Of a stretch of 39,000 bases of DNA, positions 28,134 through 38,046 are shown piece after piece (position 1 is the first letter of the stretch; each line of letters begins with the position of its first letter). The position numbers and the translations under genes were made by a program. The notes beneath the pieces are model-generated. The model was not told the DNA's origin. It searched no databases and saw only the letters and a list, made by a program, of their open reading frames with translations. Source of the DNA: Nitzschia sp. DOCU1 (taxonomy: Eukaryota > Bacillariophyta > Bacillariophyceae > Bacillariales > Bacillariaceae); NCBI GenBank assembly GCA_951394045.1, contig CATOAN010000028.1, forward strand, positions 1 to 39,000, written 5' to 3'.

Positions 28134-29534
28134 ATGGCTCAAGCAGGTACTCGAGGTGCAACAGCAAGGAGAGCAGCAGCTCAGCCCACAGCAGTCACTG
28201 GAAATCCAGCACCGCCGGCAGTTCAACCACCGGCGCAAGCACCACCAGTTGTCCAGCAGGTGCAACTACCACCAGCGGTTCCACCGCAGGTACAAGCACC
28301 GCCGGCACAACCGGTAGTACCAGCGCCACAAGTCCAACCACCAGTCGCTGTGGAAGCTCCAGTAGCGGTGGTCAATGCAGCAGCTCCGCCTGTCGTAAAT
28401 GCACCAGCCGTGAACCAAGTGGCGGCAGCAACTGGGACGGCTGGCGTCAGGTTCAGCTTGACTCCCGGGTTGTTGAAACCAGGAGTGCTGGACTATGACT
28501 CAAAACAAGGCATCTCTCACTACAACAACGCGATCAAGAAACTCCAGGAGGAACTCTATGACGGAGGACCCGACGGATTCTTCCAATTCTTGAAAGCGAT
28601 TGCAGAGAGGGCAAACGAGTTCGGATGGGATGTTCCAGGAGGCATATTCTGGTATGTCCCAAGCGCGAACGAACCTCCAGTAAACATCCTGGAGAACTAC
28701 GGACGCCTCAACATCCAGAAGATTTACATGGATGCACAAGCATGGATGTTTTCCCAGGGACGATCGGCACAAGATGATCGGATGCTTTATGAGTGCATCC
28801 AAAACTCATTGACAGTGGGTGCGAAGGCAAAGCTCAACGTGCATCGTTGAGCCTACACCTTCATGCAATGAGATCTCCGCAGAGTAGCTTATCTGAAGCT
28901 CCTCATTCGGGAATCCTATCTCGATACGCATGCGACGACCGGCATGATCAGGATGAAGCTAGGAAACATGGCTGCTCAGATGCCAATCCTTGGCAATGAC
29001 ATATCCAAGTTCAACGCCTATGTCTACACCATGGTCGAAGCGCTCTATGCGAGAGGGGAGAAGACCGAAGACCTCCTCACCAACTTGTTTCAAGGTTATG
29101 CTGCTTGTACGGATACCACATTCGTCAGGTACATAGCCAACAAGCAAACCGGATGGGAGGAAGGACTCGACATGAAACCAGTCCACTTGATGAACTTGGC
29201 CCTGACCAAGTACAAGATCTTGAAGGAAAAGGAGACCTGGATGACTCCGACAAAGGAGCAAGAGACGCTCATTGCGCTCGCAGCCAGATTCAATACCCTC
29301 AAGAAGAAGTACGATGGTCGTGCTGCTGAGGGAACTGCAAAGAAGAAAGGAGGGGTATCGAACAAGAAGGGAAAGTTGCCCGAGCGACCGGACTGGATGG
29401 CCAAGTCAATTGAGCCGACCGGCGACGCACTCAGGAAGTCAAAGACCCACAATGGAAAGCCGTGGTACTGGTGTGGCCCGACTACCGGAGGGAAATGTGG
29501 AGGCGTTTGGCGCTGCCACAAACCCGAGGAGTGA
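28134..29534 (+). pseudogene. Element 3 gag, with in-frame TGA codons
   Basis: ATG at 28134. The first 100 residues are rich in Pro, Ala, Val and Gln (VQPPAQAPPVVQQVQ), then comes a capsid-like part (FSLTPGLLKPGVLDYDSKQG, FFQFLKAIAERANEFGW). TGA codons at 28848 and 28869 interrupt the frame, but LLIRESYLDTHATTGMIR continues Gag in the same phase. The C-terminal part to 29534 is basic and ends in a zinc-binding-like YWCGPTTGGKCGGVWRCHKPEE. It stops at TGA 29532; the frame continues further to TGA 29658. Confidence 0.8.
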
Positions 29535-31103
29535 AAGCGCCCCACAAACGATCAAGGTGGCGGAGGCGGAAAGAAAGGAAATCAGGTAGTGATCAATGCG
29601 GTCCAAGTCGCATCGATGCAGGACAGCCACGATCTAACCGGAGGGTATCAGAGCAACTGACGAGAACGGGTTAGGCTCACTTACGTATTGAATATGTCGA
29701 TGATGACTTTAAGACCACTCCTAATACAATTAGCGAAGTGGCTTATGTGTTACATTTACTCTATACTAGCAATCCTAACCCCTGATATTGCAAGAAGCGA
29801 TGATCCCAACTACTACTATATTCCCAAGTCCAAGCGATGGACTCGTGTGTGGGCGATTTTGGGAATTTTGATAGCCGGGATATTTTGTGTGAGCAGAAAG
29901 TTCGAGCCATACGAGACGACGTGGAAAGAACTCAAGACCAGGTCTAAATACAGGGAGGCAATCGGTGCCATAAGTATCGATGAGCCTATTTCTCTGGGTT
30001 GGAGAACTAACGGATCACTCGATATCTTCAATACAGTGGCCGAAAGGGAAACGAACTCAGAGGGAGAACCAATCCACGTAAACGTGGCTAAGTTCGACTG
30101 CAATTCTGCAGCCATCGATATTGATAACAGATGCAGTGCGTGCATATCGCACGACATCAACGATTTCGATGGCCCCGTAAAGAAAGTCAATCGCTCAATT
30201 AAGGGATTTGGAGGCGAAAGCAAGTTCGAGGTGTACCAAGGGACTATAGTATGGCGTTGGTGCGATAATTTGGGCGCAGTGCACAAGTTTCGTATTCCAA
30301 ACAGCTACTACATTCCGAAGGGACAGATGAGACTGCTAAGCCCCCAGCATTGGGCAAAGACGCAGATAGGATCGCGCATGAAGAACGTCCATGGAGCGGG
30401 AGAGACAACGACTGCTACTACAATGAAATTATTTTGGAACAATGGAAAGAACGAACTCGACATCGCGATTGGAGAAAGAGACAACTGTGCAACGTTCTTT
30501 ATGGCACCAGGCTTCAACAAGATCTCGGTGTTTTGCCAGGCATGCAACGTCGACTACGGCGAATCTATGGACGATCCCATCATGGCATGCAATACTCAAG
30601 TAGTAAGCAATGACGAGGACGACAACATCGATACATTGCCACCTCCCGAGCCACCAGCGCCTCCTAGGCAAAGGTCAACTTGGTGGTCACGAATCACTGG
30701 ATTGCCTATCACTCGAGAGAGGGCTGAGGCGGAGGAAAAACAAGAACAAGAGGGCCCCACAATGACCGCGTTCGACCTAAATGGACCGACTACGACAGGG
30801 GAGCAAGGACCGGTAGTAGTCGAGGAAGAAGAGGACAGACAGCCTACAACAGCAGCCGCTCAACTACTTCGATACCACCAACGCTTCGGGCACATCAGCT
30901 TTGCCAAGCTTCAAAACATGGCCAAGCAAAACATTCTCCCAAGGGCATTGGCCGTTGCAGCTGTTTTCAGGTTCAACGGTGCAGACCCACACAAAGCACT
31001 GGATGCCTTTCGGGTGCCGGGTCTATGTGCTGGAGGATCAACTTATATCTCGGTCGTTCCCCAAACCACGGGCGAAACATTGCCATGGTGCTTGACCGAG
31101 TGA
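29535..31103 (+). pseudogene. Element 3 pol part 1: membrane segment, protease, integrase zinc region
   Basis: Same frame as gag; first ATG after the last TGA is 29694/29688. It has a hydrophobic segment WAILGILIAGIFC near the start and then a protease whose site reads AIDIDNRCSACISHD, with RRLLSP-like RLLSPQHWAKTQ downstream. An acidic/proline linker leads to integrase zinc-region residues LLRYHQRFGHISFAKLQ. At 30952-30954 the sequence jumps over the integrase core to its C-terminal part and leaves frame, ending at 31103. Confidence 0.75.
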
Positions 31104-32242
31104 CAGGTCTTGTGTCACCGCAATTTCACGTGGCATTCGACCCAAGCTTCCGAACAGTTAAGGAGGACCAGCAGACTCTAACGCCGATGCAGAGAATCAC
31201 AAATGTGATGGTGGCCGAGCTATCCAGGACCACTGCTGGGGATATAGACGGAGAAATTTACGTACTAGAGGCAATGTTTCCGGACTACGCCGGGAACAAA
31301 GAAATGGACCCACTACAAGTTTTCAAGGCATCTTCGGACCCGGACACGATGTACCTACATCAAGCTATGAAGCAACCGGATGCACCAGAGTTCAAGAAGG
31401 CAATTCAGAAGGAGTGGGATGACCAGATCAACAAAGGTAACTTCACCGTAATCCACCGATCGAAGGTTCGAGAGGGAGTGGCAGTATTACCAGCTGTGTG
31501 GCAGATCAAGCGCAAGCGCGACATCCGCACGCGCCATATTAAAAAGTATAAGGCGCGATTGAACATCGATGGATCGCGCATGAAGTACGGTCAACACTAT
31601 GACCAAACTTATGCGCCGGTCGCGAGTTGGAACTCAATTCGAACCGTACTAATAATGGCAGCGCTACACAAGTGGCACACAAAGCAAATCAACTACGTCC
31701 TTGCCTTTCCCCAAGCACCTGTCGAGAGGGAGCTCTTCATGGAAATCCCCAAGGGCTTTCGGATAGAGCAAGGAAACACAAAGGACTATGTGTTGCAGCT
31801 ACATAGAAACGTTTATGGCCAGTGCCAGGCATCCAGAGTCTGGAATAAGTATCTCACCGACATACTCATCAACAAGGTTGGATTTCGGCAATCAAATGTC
31901 GACGAGTGTGTCTTCTATCGTGGGAACGTCATGTACGTGTTGTACACTGACGACTCGATACTGGCAGGCCCAGACGAAGACGAGATCAACCAAGCGATCG
32001 AGGATATCAAGAGCGCGAAGCTTGATATCACAATTGAAGGTGACATACAAGACTTCCTTGGGGTAAACATCGATAGGAAGGACGATGGGACGGTGCATTT
32101 GACGCAACCACACCTAATCAACCAAATACTACAAGATTTGTCAATGCCCGAGGGAACAGTGCCTAAGTCAACACCAGCAGCGTCATCACGACTACTCTCA
32201 AGGCACTCAGGTTCGCAAGACTTCGACAATTCCTTCCATTAC
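31025..32242 (+). pseudogene. Element 3 first RT copy
   Basis: It contains the integrase end, then at about 31165 jumps past a 345-bp linker into RT (QTLTPMQRITN). The RT is intact up to its end: KKYKARLNIDGSRMKYGQHYDQTYAPV, NYVLAFPQAPV, VYGQCQASRVWNKYL, and catalytic YTDD at 31943-31954, to the TPAASSRLLS stretch. At TTCCATTAC (32242) it jumps back to the integrase zinc region. The C-terminal connection and RNase H are missing here. Confidence 0.75.
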
Positions 32243-33075
32243 TTCGATACCACCAACGCTTCGGGCACATCAGCTTTGCCAAGCTTCAAAACATGGCCAA
32301 GCAAAACATTCTCCCAAGGGCATTGGCCGACTGTGCTGTACCAGCATGCAGCGCATGCCTATTCGCAAAGACAACAAGAAGGAATTGGAGATCCAAGAGG
32401 AGACTCGACTGGACCACGAAGAACCAAGCCACTAAACCAGGTCAAGTCGTGTCGGTGGACCAACTGGTTGGTGGCACAAGGCACTGGAAGACTAACGACT
32501 AAGCGCTACAGGTATGCTACAGTCTACGACGACCAGTACTCTGGATACTCATTCGTTTATCTGCAGAAAACAGCAAATGCCGAAGAGACAATAGCAGGGA
32601 AGAAAGCCTTCGAGGCAATGGCATGGCAGCATGGTGTGAGAATAAGATCTTACCACACTGACAACGGGATATTTCGAGCAAATAAGTGGGTTGACGAATG
32701 CAAAAACAGCCAGCAAGTCCTCACCTTCGCTGGAGTTAATGCTCATCATACCAACGGACTGGCTGAAAAAGAAGAATCAGGTCGCTCCAGGACCTGACTC
32801 GTTCCCAACTGATTCATGCAAACCGTCAATGGAAGATGGTCGCGACGGTAAATTTGTGGCCGTACGCCATAAGAATGGCAAACAACACAATTAACGAATC
32901 CCCTAATTTAAAATATACGGAGGGACTTTCTCCGTTGCAGCTGTTTTCAGGTTCAACGGTGCAGACCCACACAAAGCACTGGATGCCTTTCGGGTGCTGG
33001 GTCTATGTGCTGGAGGATCAACTTATATCTCGGTCGTTCCCCAAACCACGGGCGAAACATTGCCATGGTGCTTGA
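32243..33075 (+). pseudogene. Element 3 integrase, frameshifted
   Basis: Pieces in different frames make up an integrase: zinc-region residues with CAVPACSACLFAKTTRRNW and VSVDQLVGG (frame starting 32293), then RYATVYDDQYSGYSFVYLQ and SYHTDNGIF (frame ending 32797), then the end ATVNLWPYAIRMANNTINES and FSGSTVQTHTKHWMPFGCWVYVLEDQL. At least two frameshifts (near 32490 and 32780) break it. The catalytic Asp, Asp and Glu positions can still be recognised. Confidence 0.75.
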
Positions 33076-34823
33076 CCGAGTGACAGGTCTTGTGTCACCG
33101 CAATTTCACGTGGCATTCGACCCAAGCTTCCAAACAGTTAAGGAAGACCAGCTCGATACCTCGTGGCAAATCAAGGCGGGGTTCCTAAGTGAAAGAAATG
33201 CTATCGGAAACAAGGCGAAGAAACGTGCCACGTCCGAGACATTATTTATAAGGAACAATGCTACGGAGCCAGAGGGAGACCAAGCTAGTGCACAACAGAG
33301 CGCAAAGCGGTCAAAGACATCAGCTACAGCGAGTAACGCTGGAACCTCCCAAAGACAAGGGGAGAATATCGAGATACCACCCGATGATAGCCAATCGGAA
33401 AACAACGAAACACCGCCACTAGATGGCAATAGCATGGAACAAGACGCCAGTCAAGGCCAATCTCCTAGCAAGCCCCGAGCCAACGGGGACCAGCAGACTC
33501 TAACGCCGATGCAGAGAATCACAAATGTGATGGTGGCCGAGCTATCCAGGACCACTGCTGGGGATATAGACGGAGAAATTTACGTACTAGAGGCAATGTT
33601 TCCGGACTACGCCGGGAACAAAGAAATGGACCCACTACAAGTTTTCAAGGCATCTTCGGACCCGGACACGATGTACCTACATCAAGCTATGAAGCAACCG
33701 GATGCACCAGAGTTCAAGAAGGCAATTCAGAAGGAGTGGGATGACCAGATCAACAAAGGTAACTTCACCGTAATCCACCGATCGAAGGTTCGAGAGGGAG
33801 TGGCAGTATTACCAGCTGTGTGGCAGATCAAGCGCAAGCGCGACATCCGCACGCGCCATATTAAAAAGTATAAGGCGCGATTGAACATCGATGGATCGCG
33901 CATGAAGTACGGTCAACACTATGACCAAACTTATGCGCCGGTCGCGAGTTGGAACTCAATTCGAACCGTACTAATAATGGCAGCGCTACACAAGTGGCAC
34001 ACAAAAAGCAAATCAACTACGTCCTTGCCTTTCCCCAAGCACCTGTCGAGAGGGAGCTCTTCATGGAAATCCCCAAGGGCTTTCGGATAGAGCAAGGAAA
34101 CACAAAGGACTATGTGTTGCAGCTACATAGAAACATTTATGGCCAGTGCCAGGCATCCAGAGTCTGGAATAAGTATCTCACCGACATACTCATCAACAAG
34201 GTTGGATTTCGGCAATCAAATGTCGACGAGTGTGTCTTCTATCGTGGGAACGTCATGTACGTGTTGTACACTGACGACTCGATACCAAGCGATCGAGGAT
34301 ATCAAGAGCGCGAAGCTTGATATCACAATTGAAGGTGACATACAAGACTTCCTTGGGGTAAACATCGATAGGAAGGACGATGGGACGGTGCATTTGACGC
34401 AACCACACCTAATCAACCAAATACTACAAGATTTGTCAATGCCCGAGGGAACGGTGCCTAAGTCAACACCAGCAGCGTCATCACGACTACTCTCAAGGCA
34501 CTCAGGTTCGCAAGACTTCGACAATTCCTTCCATTACAGGTCTGTCATTGGAAAGCTTAACTACCTGGAGAAGGGGTCACGATCGGATATCGCTTATATC
34601 ACGCACCAGTGTGCACGATTCTCGACTTGCCCTAAGAAGGAGCATGGCGAGGCGATAAGATGGCTAGCCCGTTATTTAAAGGGAACGCGAGACAAGGGGA
34701 TGATATTAAGCCCAAACAGCGAGTGAGGCCTCGAGGTGTTCGTCGATGCTGATTTTGCGGGCAATTGGGATCCAGATGAAACGGAGGATCAAGACACCGT
34801 GCGATCATGACATGGATACCTGA
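33076..34823 (+). pseudogene. Element 3 linker and second RT copy
   Basis: It carries the polar linker missing from the first copy (33142-33486) followed by RT. Two extra A near 34006 shift the frame, and a 29-bp deletion directly after the catalytic YTDDS (near 34285) removes GPDEDEIN. The C-terminal RT part reads SVIGKLNYLEKGSRSDIAY and ARYLKGTRDKG. TGA at 34724-34726 and at 34808-34810 interrupt the frame; the latter sits where copia RNase H proteins have Arg in RSRHGY. Confidence 0.75.
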
Positions 34824-34825
34824 TC

Positions 34826-35239
34826 ATGTTCACAGGATGTCCGATACTATGGAAGTTGCAACTACAAACGGAGGTTGCCCTATCAAGTACCGAGAGTGAG
34901 TACACAGGGCTCTCGTATGCATTACGAGACGCTATCCCAATCATCAATCTATTCAAGGAGATGATGGAAGTTGGAATCCCGATCAAGTCGTCGAAGGCTC
35001 TGGTTCATTGCAAAGTTTTCGAAGACAACTCGGGTGCATTGGAAATCGCAAAGGTAGCCAAGTTCCGACCAAGAACAAAGCACCTAAATTGCCGACTCCA
35101 CCACTTCCGTTCATACGTTGACAACGAGGAGGTCTCGATCCACAAGATCGATACACTCGAGCAACCAGCGGACATACTAACTAAACCTCTAAACGAGGAC
35201 GCAGTTGAGAAGTTCCGCAAGATGATAATGGGATGGTAA
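34826..35239 (+). pseudogene. Element 3 RNase H C-terminal part
   Basis: 137 codons: PILWKLQLQTEVALSSTESEY, VFEDNSGALEIAK, HLNCRLHHFR and PADILTKPL, the usual end of copia Pol, closing with TAA. The first acidic residue (FVDADFAGNW) lies upstream between two TGA codons in the same frame. Confidence 0.8.
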
Positions 35240-35260
35240 GGCGATTCACAACATAGCAAT

Positions 35261-35272
35261 CAAAAGAGGGAG
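35261..35272 (+). other. Polypurine tract of element 3
   Basis: CAAAAGAGGGAG immediately before the 3' LTR TGTTCG. Confidence 0.75.
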
Positions 35273-35582
35273 TGTTCGATTACGTCATAATGATTGAGTA
35301 TTTGAGAGCCATTCGAGTGAATCGGCTAACAGGACTCATGTCGGGACCCACCCGGTGGACTTTGAGCGGGCCAGTCAAGCGGAACATAGAGCGAAAGTAC
35401 CGATGACACAATGGGTGGTCAGCGACGATCTAACGATAATTCCTTCTACAAAAGGAAGTAATAGAGTAAGTGGAGGCTCTTCGGAGACCCACAAACACAA
35501 CTATAATTTTGGCATCACCAACGCTTTTGTTAATTTACTACTTCGCCCGATAGCCGAGCTTTAGAACTCGACTATTCGTACA
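35273..35582 (+). repeat. Element 3 3' LTR (310 bp)
   Basis: Partner of 27785-28094, followed by the target duplication ATACAT at 35583-35588. Confidence 0.93.
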
Positions 35583-36060
35583 ATACATGGAATGGTCGAC
35601 ACAATCACCACACCTCGCCTCGCAGAATCTTCACTGTACGCCCCATGAACATCAACACCATAGTGGATAACAACGATTCCTAGTCTTTGACTGTGTTCGT
35701 CACGAGATGCAATCATGGCGGACCAAAACATGACTTTGGCCTGAATTGAATAAGTGGGTGTACAAACAAGCATACCCAAAATGAGCTTTTGTAGCTACTC
35801 CTTTATGATGATAATATTGATTGTCTTACCACAATTTTGGGTGGATAGTGAATGCAAACTTTGGAAAATTGTATCAAAATGGGTTGTCCTCGTTGATAGT
35901 TGTATGCCGCCTCTCTTAAGAACTTGAAGATCCATGCCTTGTAAGTGTTTCAAGAATCAAAGTTTGGCATCAAAAAATTTGAGCGCCCACTCTTTGGCTC
36001 GAGGTATGTCAAAGCCTTTAGCTTGCAAGAATTTAAGGAGTTGTTGTTTGACATTAAGAA
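35583..36060 (-). pseudogene. CRAL-TRIO copy C, 5' part
   Basis: Exon 2 begins at 35740 (AKVMFWSAMIASRDEHSQ, HYGVDVHGAYSEDSARRG) and is cut at 35583 by element 3. An 89-bp intron (35741-35829, GTAAGACA to TTCAG) keeps both splice signals. Exon 1, from 35830 upward, is degraded: KFFDAKL-like and LQAKGFD-like words remain, but a 14-bp deletion near 35899 shifts the frame relative to copy A and the GPSALGREL region is lost. The gene was thus probably dead, or dying, apart from the insertion. The upstream limit is uncertain. Confidence 0.75.
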
Positions 36061-36658
36061 ACCGGATGGATTCGTATGATTCTTTCGATCCGATGGACTC
36101 GATTGCGTCACGAGGAAACTACGGTTTGTTATGGGGACTACAGTTGACTACTACCTACGGTAGGTTGCGACGTCAGCTATTGGGAAGATGACAGTCATTA
36201 GACGGGGAGACAACGTCATTGCAGGAGTCATCGGGATGACTTCATGGGGTATTCGGGGCAATGGGACGGGTGGGGACCGGAGTGTAGTTACAATACTAAT
36301 TGTGCGGTATCCAGTCCGTCCGCCATCGGGGATGCCTCCGACGCCCACCCGCGAGCTGTTTGGATTCGCCGAAAAACTACCCACGCGAGGGGAAAAGCCG
36401 AAGAAGAAGACCAAGACGACGACTATGTTTGTCCCGGTCTACTAGCCGTCTTGATTTGTCCACGCCATTGCACGATCTGGAGAAGCAGGATACGAAATGG
36501 AAAAAAGCGAGCTATGAGTAGACTGATGCAGCCATGGCAGTACTAGAACTTTTAATCTAGTGCTCTCGTTAGAGAAGATCTCAATCTACGGAAGCATTAC
36601 AATCTCTATGTGGGGGTCACAAAAGACTCCGGCGGAGGCGGCTCACCGCAAAAAATCA
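36061..36658. other. Intergenic stretch between copy C and SWEET
   Basis: No gene recognised. It contains dispersed repeat copy 3 and a short inverted repeat ACTAGA/TCTAGT at about 36541-36560 that may act in the SWEET 3' end; that role is a guess. Confidence 0.45.
36311..36334. repeat. Dispersed repeat core, copy 3
   Basis: Same 24-nt core as at 25135 and 27386, with flanking similarity to both: CCCACCC...TTTGGATTCGC to the first and GGAAAAGCCGAAGAAG to the second. It is probably the least deleted copy. Confidence 0.8.
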
Positions 36659-37681
36659 TCATTGGTGGGGTTCTCCGTCCTCGATCGACGATCCATCGGT
36701 ACTGGCAACGGCTGGAGGATCAATGCCACCCCCCTCCAAAAATTCCGGCTCCTCTAGTAGTTGACAAGAAGACGGCTCCGATAGTCCTCTTTTGCATGTT
36801 GTCAATGGTAGTGTCGTTTCCTGACATTCTTCGGGCGGCATTAGTTCCAATACATTCTCACTCTTGGCCGCATCCGTTGAGGGTATTCGTGGAAAGATGA
36901 CAATCAATACAATTTGAATAGCCCCCAAGACGGCTCCCAGTCCATTGGGTACATAGACAAATGGATCCAGCACAGCAATTCCATAAGCACACCAAAAGAC
37001 TCCATTCAATGTATTCGTAATCATCGTCCGGATATGAATACTGGAGGAATTTCGTAATTTCAATACAGTGTATATTGTCGACAAGGGAGCTCCATAAAAG
37101 AAGACCAGATTCAAATTCACTAGAGTTCCCACAATGGATTCCCGCACATGAGAATCAAAGGATTGCGCAAAGCCCAACAAGGACATGCACGTCGTCCACA
37201 CCATGACAATGCCCAAGACCAGAGTTTCATGAGGGGCAGGTGCCGGAGTCGTTTGCGATGTAACATTCCACACAATCGTGGCCCAGTCATTTGGCTTTGC
37301 TTGCTCTTCTTGGATTCTCAAATCTCGTTTGGATTTGGACTCTTCTTCGGCTAAAAATGCCACAAAGGATTTTCTCATTTCTGTCGCATGATGCCGCTGA
37401 TACAAGAGTTTGACGGCCCCTAAATTCAGATAAACGCTCAAACAAAAGCCAGGTGCATTGGCCCAGAAAATAAACAAGTTTTGAGTCAAAATACCGTACG
37501 TGACCCATCCAAAGCAATTCCCCAACATGAATGCCCAGGGCGTGGGATTCAAGTCGCCAATGTTGCCTCTCTGAACGGCTTCCTTTAGGTCTTGATAGGG
37601 CGCCGAAAACATGAATTGACAAATCAACACGCCGAGACCAGGACAAACATATTCTAGAATGATTGTAGAAGCTGATAGCAT
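36659..37681 (-). CDS. SWEET-type sugar transporter
   Basis: 340 aa from the ATG at 37681 (MLSASTIILEY). Two MtN3/SWEET repeats of three membrane segments flank a linker segment, seven in all. Segment 1 is EYVCPGLGVLICQFMFSAP; repeat 1 has LNPTPWAFMLGNCFGWVTYG, with the Asn and Trp of the sugar pocket. A charged loop (EEESKSKRDLRIQEE) precedes segment 4 (LVLGIVMVWTTCMSLLG). Repeat 2 has FYGAPLSTIYTVLK, TNTLNGVFWCAYG and VYVPNGLGAVLGAIQ, all hallmarks of the family. SWEETs move sugars passively across plasma or internal membranes; the substrate cannot be told. The C-terminal tail of about 70 residues is acidic and polar. It ends in TGA, so TGA is a normal stop here. Expression is divergent from copy D. 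Confidence 0.92.
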   Translation of the reverse strand: MLSASTIILEYVCPGLGVLICQFMFSAPYQDLKEAVQRGNIGDLNPTPWAFMLGNCFGWVTYGILTQNLFIFWANAPGFCLSVYLNLGAVKLLYQRHHATEMRKSFVAFLAEEESKSKRDLRIQEEQAKPNDWATIVWNVTSQTTPAPAPHETLVLGIVMVWTTCMSLLGFAQSFDSHVRESIVGTLVNLNLVFFYGAPLSTIYTVLKLRNSSSIHIRTMITNTLNGVFWCAYGIAVLDPFVYVPNGLGAVLGAIQIVLIVIFPRIPSTDAAKSENVLELMPPEECQETTLPLTTCKRGLSEPSSCQLLEEPEFLEGGGIDPPAVASTDGSSIEDGEPHQ

Positions 37682-38046
37682 GGTGGTACCAAGAAGAAAT
37701 GATGGATCAGGCAAAGTCGCAATGCTCCAGTAGAGAAACGATGGTTATAATGAGAGTGGATGGCGCAAAGGGAGACGAAGTGGCACATCCTGCTTTCGAA
37801 CGATCCACGCACACACAGTTATCGTCGTCGTCATCTTCTTCGGATTCCCATGTCAGGCAGGAAGATGTCGGACACTTCCACCATCACGGACGCACGCAAG
37901 CACACCAGTGGCGATCGCGCTACTTCCATTTGCATCGTCCACGCGTTGCTTTCGTTTTCCGCCATGCAAACCTTTGAGAAGATATGCTGTTCGCAGGCAG
38001 TTAATTTGCTGAACGTTTGTTGGCTACAGTATCTGTTGCTACACTA
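37682..38046. promoter_or_regulatory. Divergent intergenic region between SWEET and copy D
   Basis: 365 bp separate the two start codons, so both promoters must lie here, or overlap. No confident TATA or initiator could be identified. The leader of copy D does not resemble those of copies A and B. Confidence 0.4.

Larger units (their letters stand above)
27785..35582 (+). mobile_element. Copia element 3: LTR retrotransposon with internal duplication (7798 bp)
   Basis: Two 310-bp LTRs with three differences (99%), a 6-bp target duplication ATACAT (27779-27784 and 35583-35588) and a clear polypurine tract. The Gag and Pol are of the CoDi type whose RT box is YTDD. Internal order is gag, protease, integrase zinc region, then a jump to integrase end and RT, back to the integrase zinc region (30865-30954 repeated at 32240-32329), integrase core, integrase end, linker, RT again and RNase H. 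There are frameshifts in integrase, a 2-bp insertion and a 29-bp deletion in the second RT, and six in-frame TGA codons. It cannot transpose by itself. Confidence 0.92.

Noticed and set aside
12330..34810. Reassignment of TGA to a sense codon in the nuclear code
   Set aside because: The SWEET gene ends at TGA with no sensible continuation, and the TGA sites in the retroelements are well explained by CGA to TGA decay.
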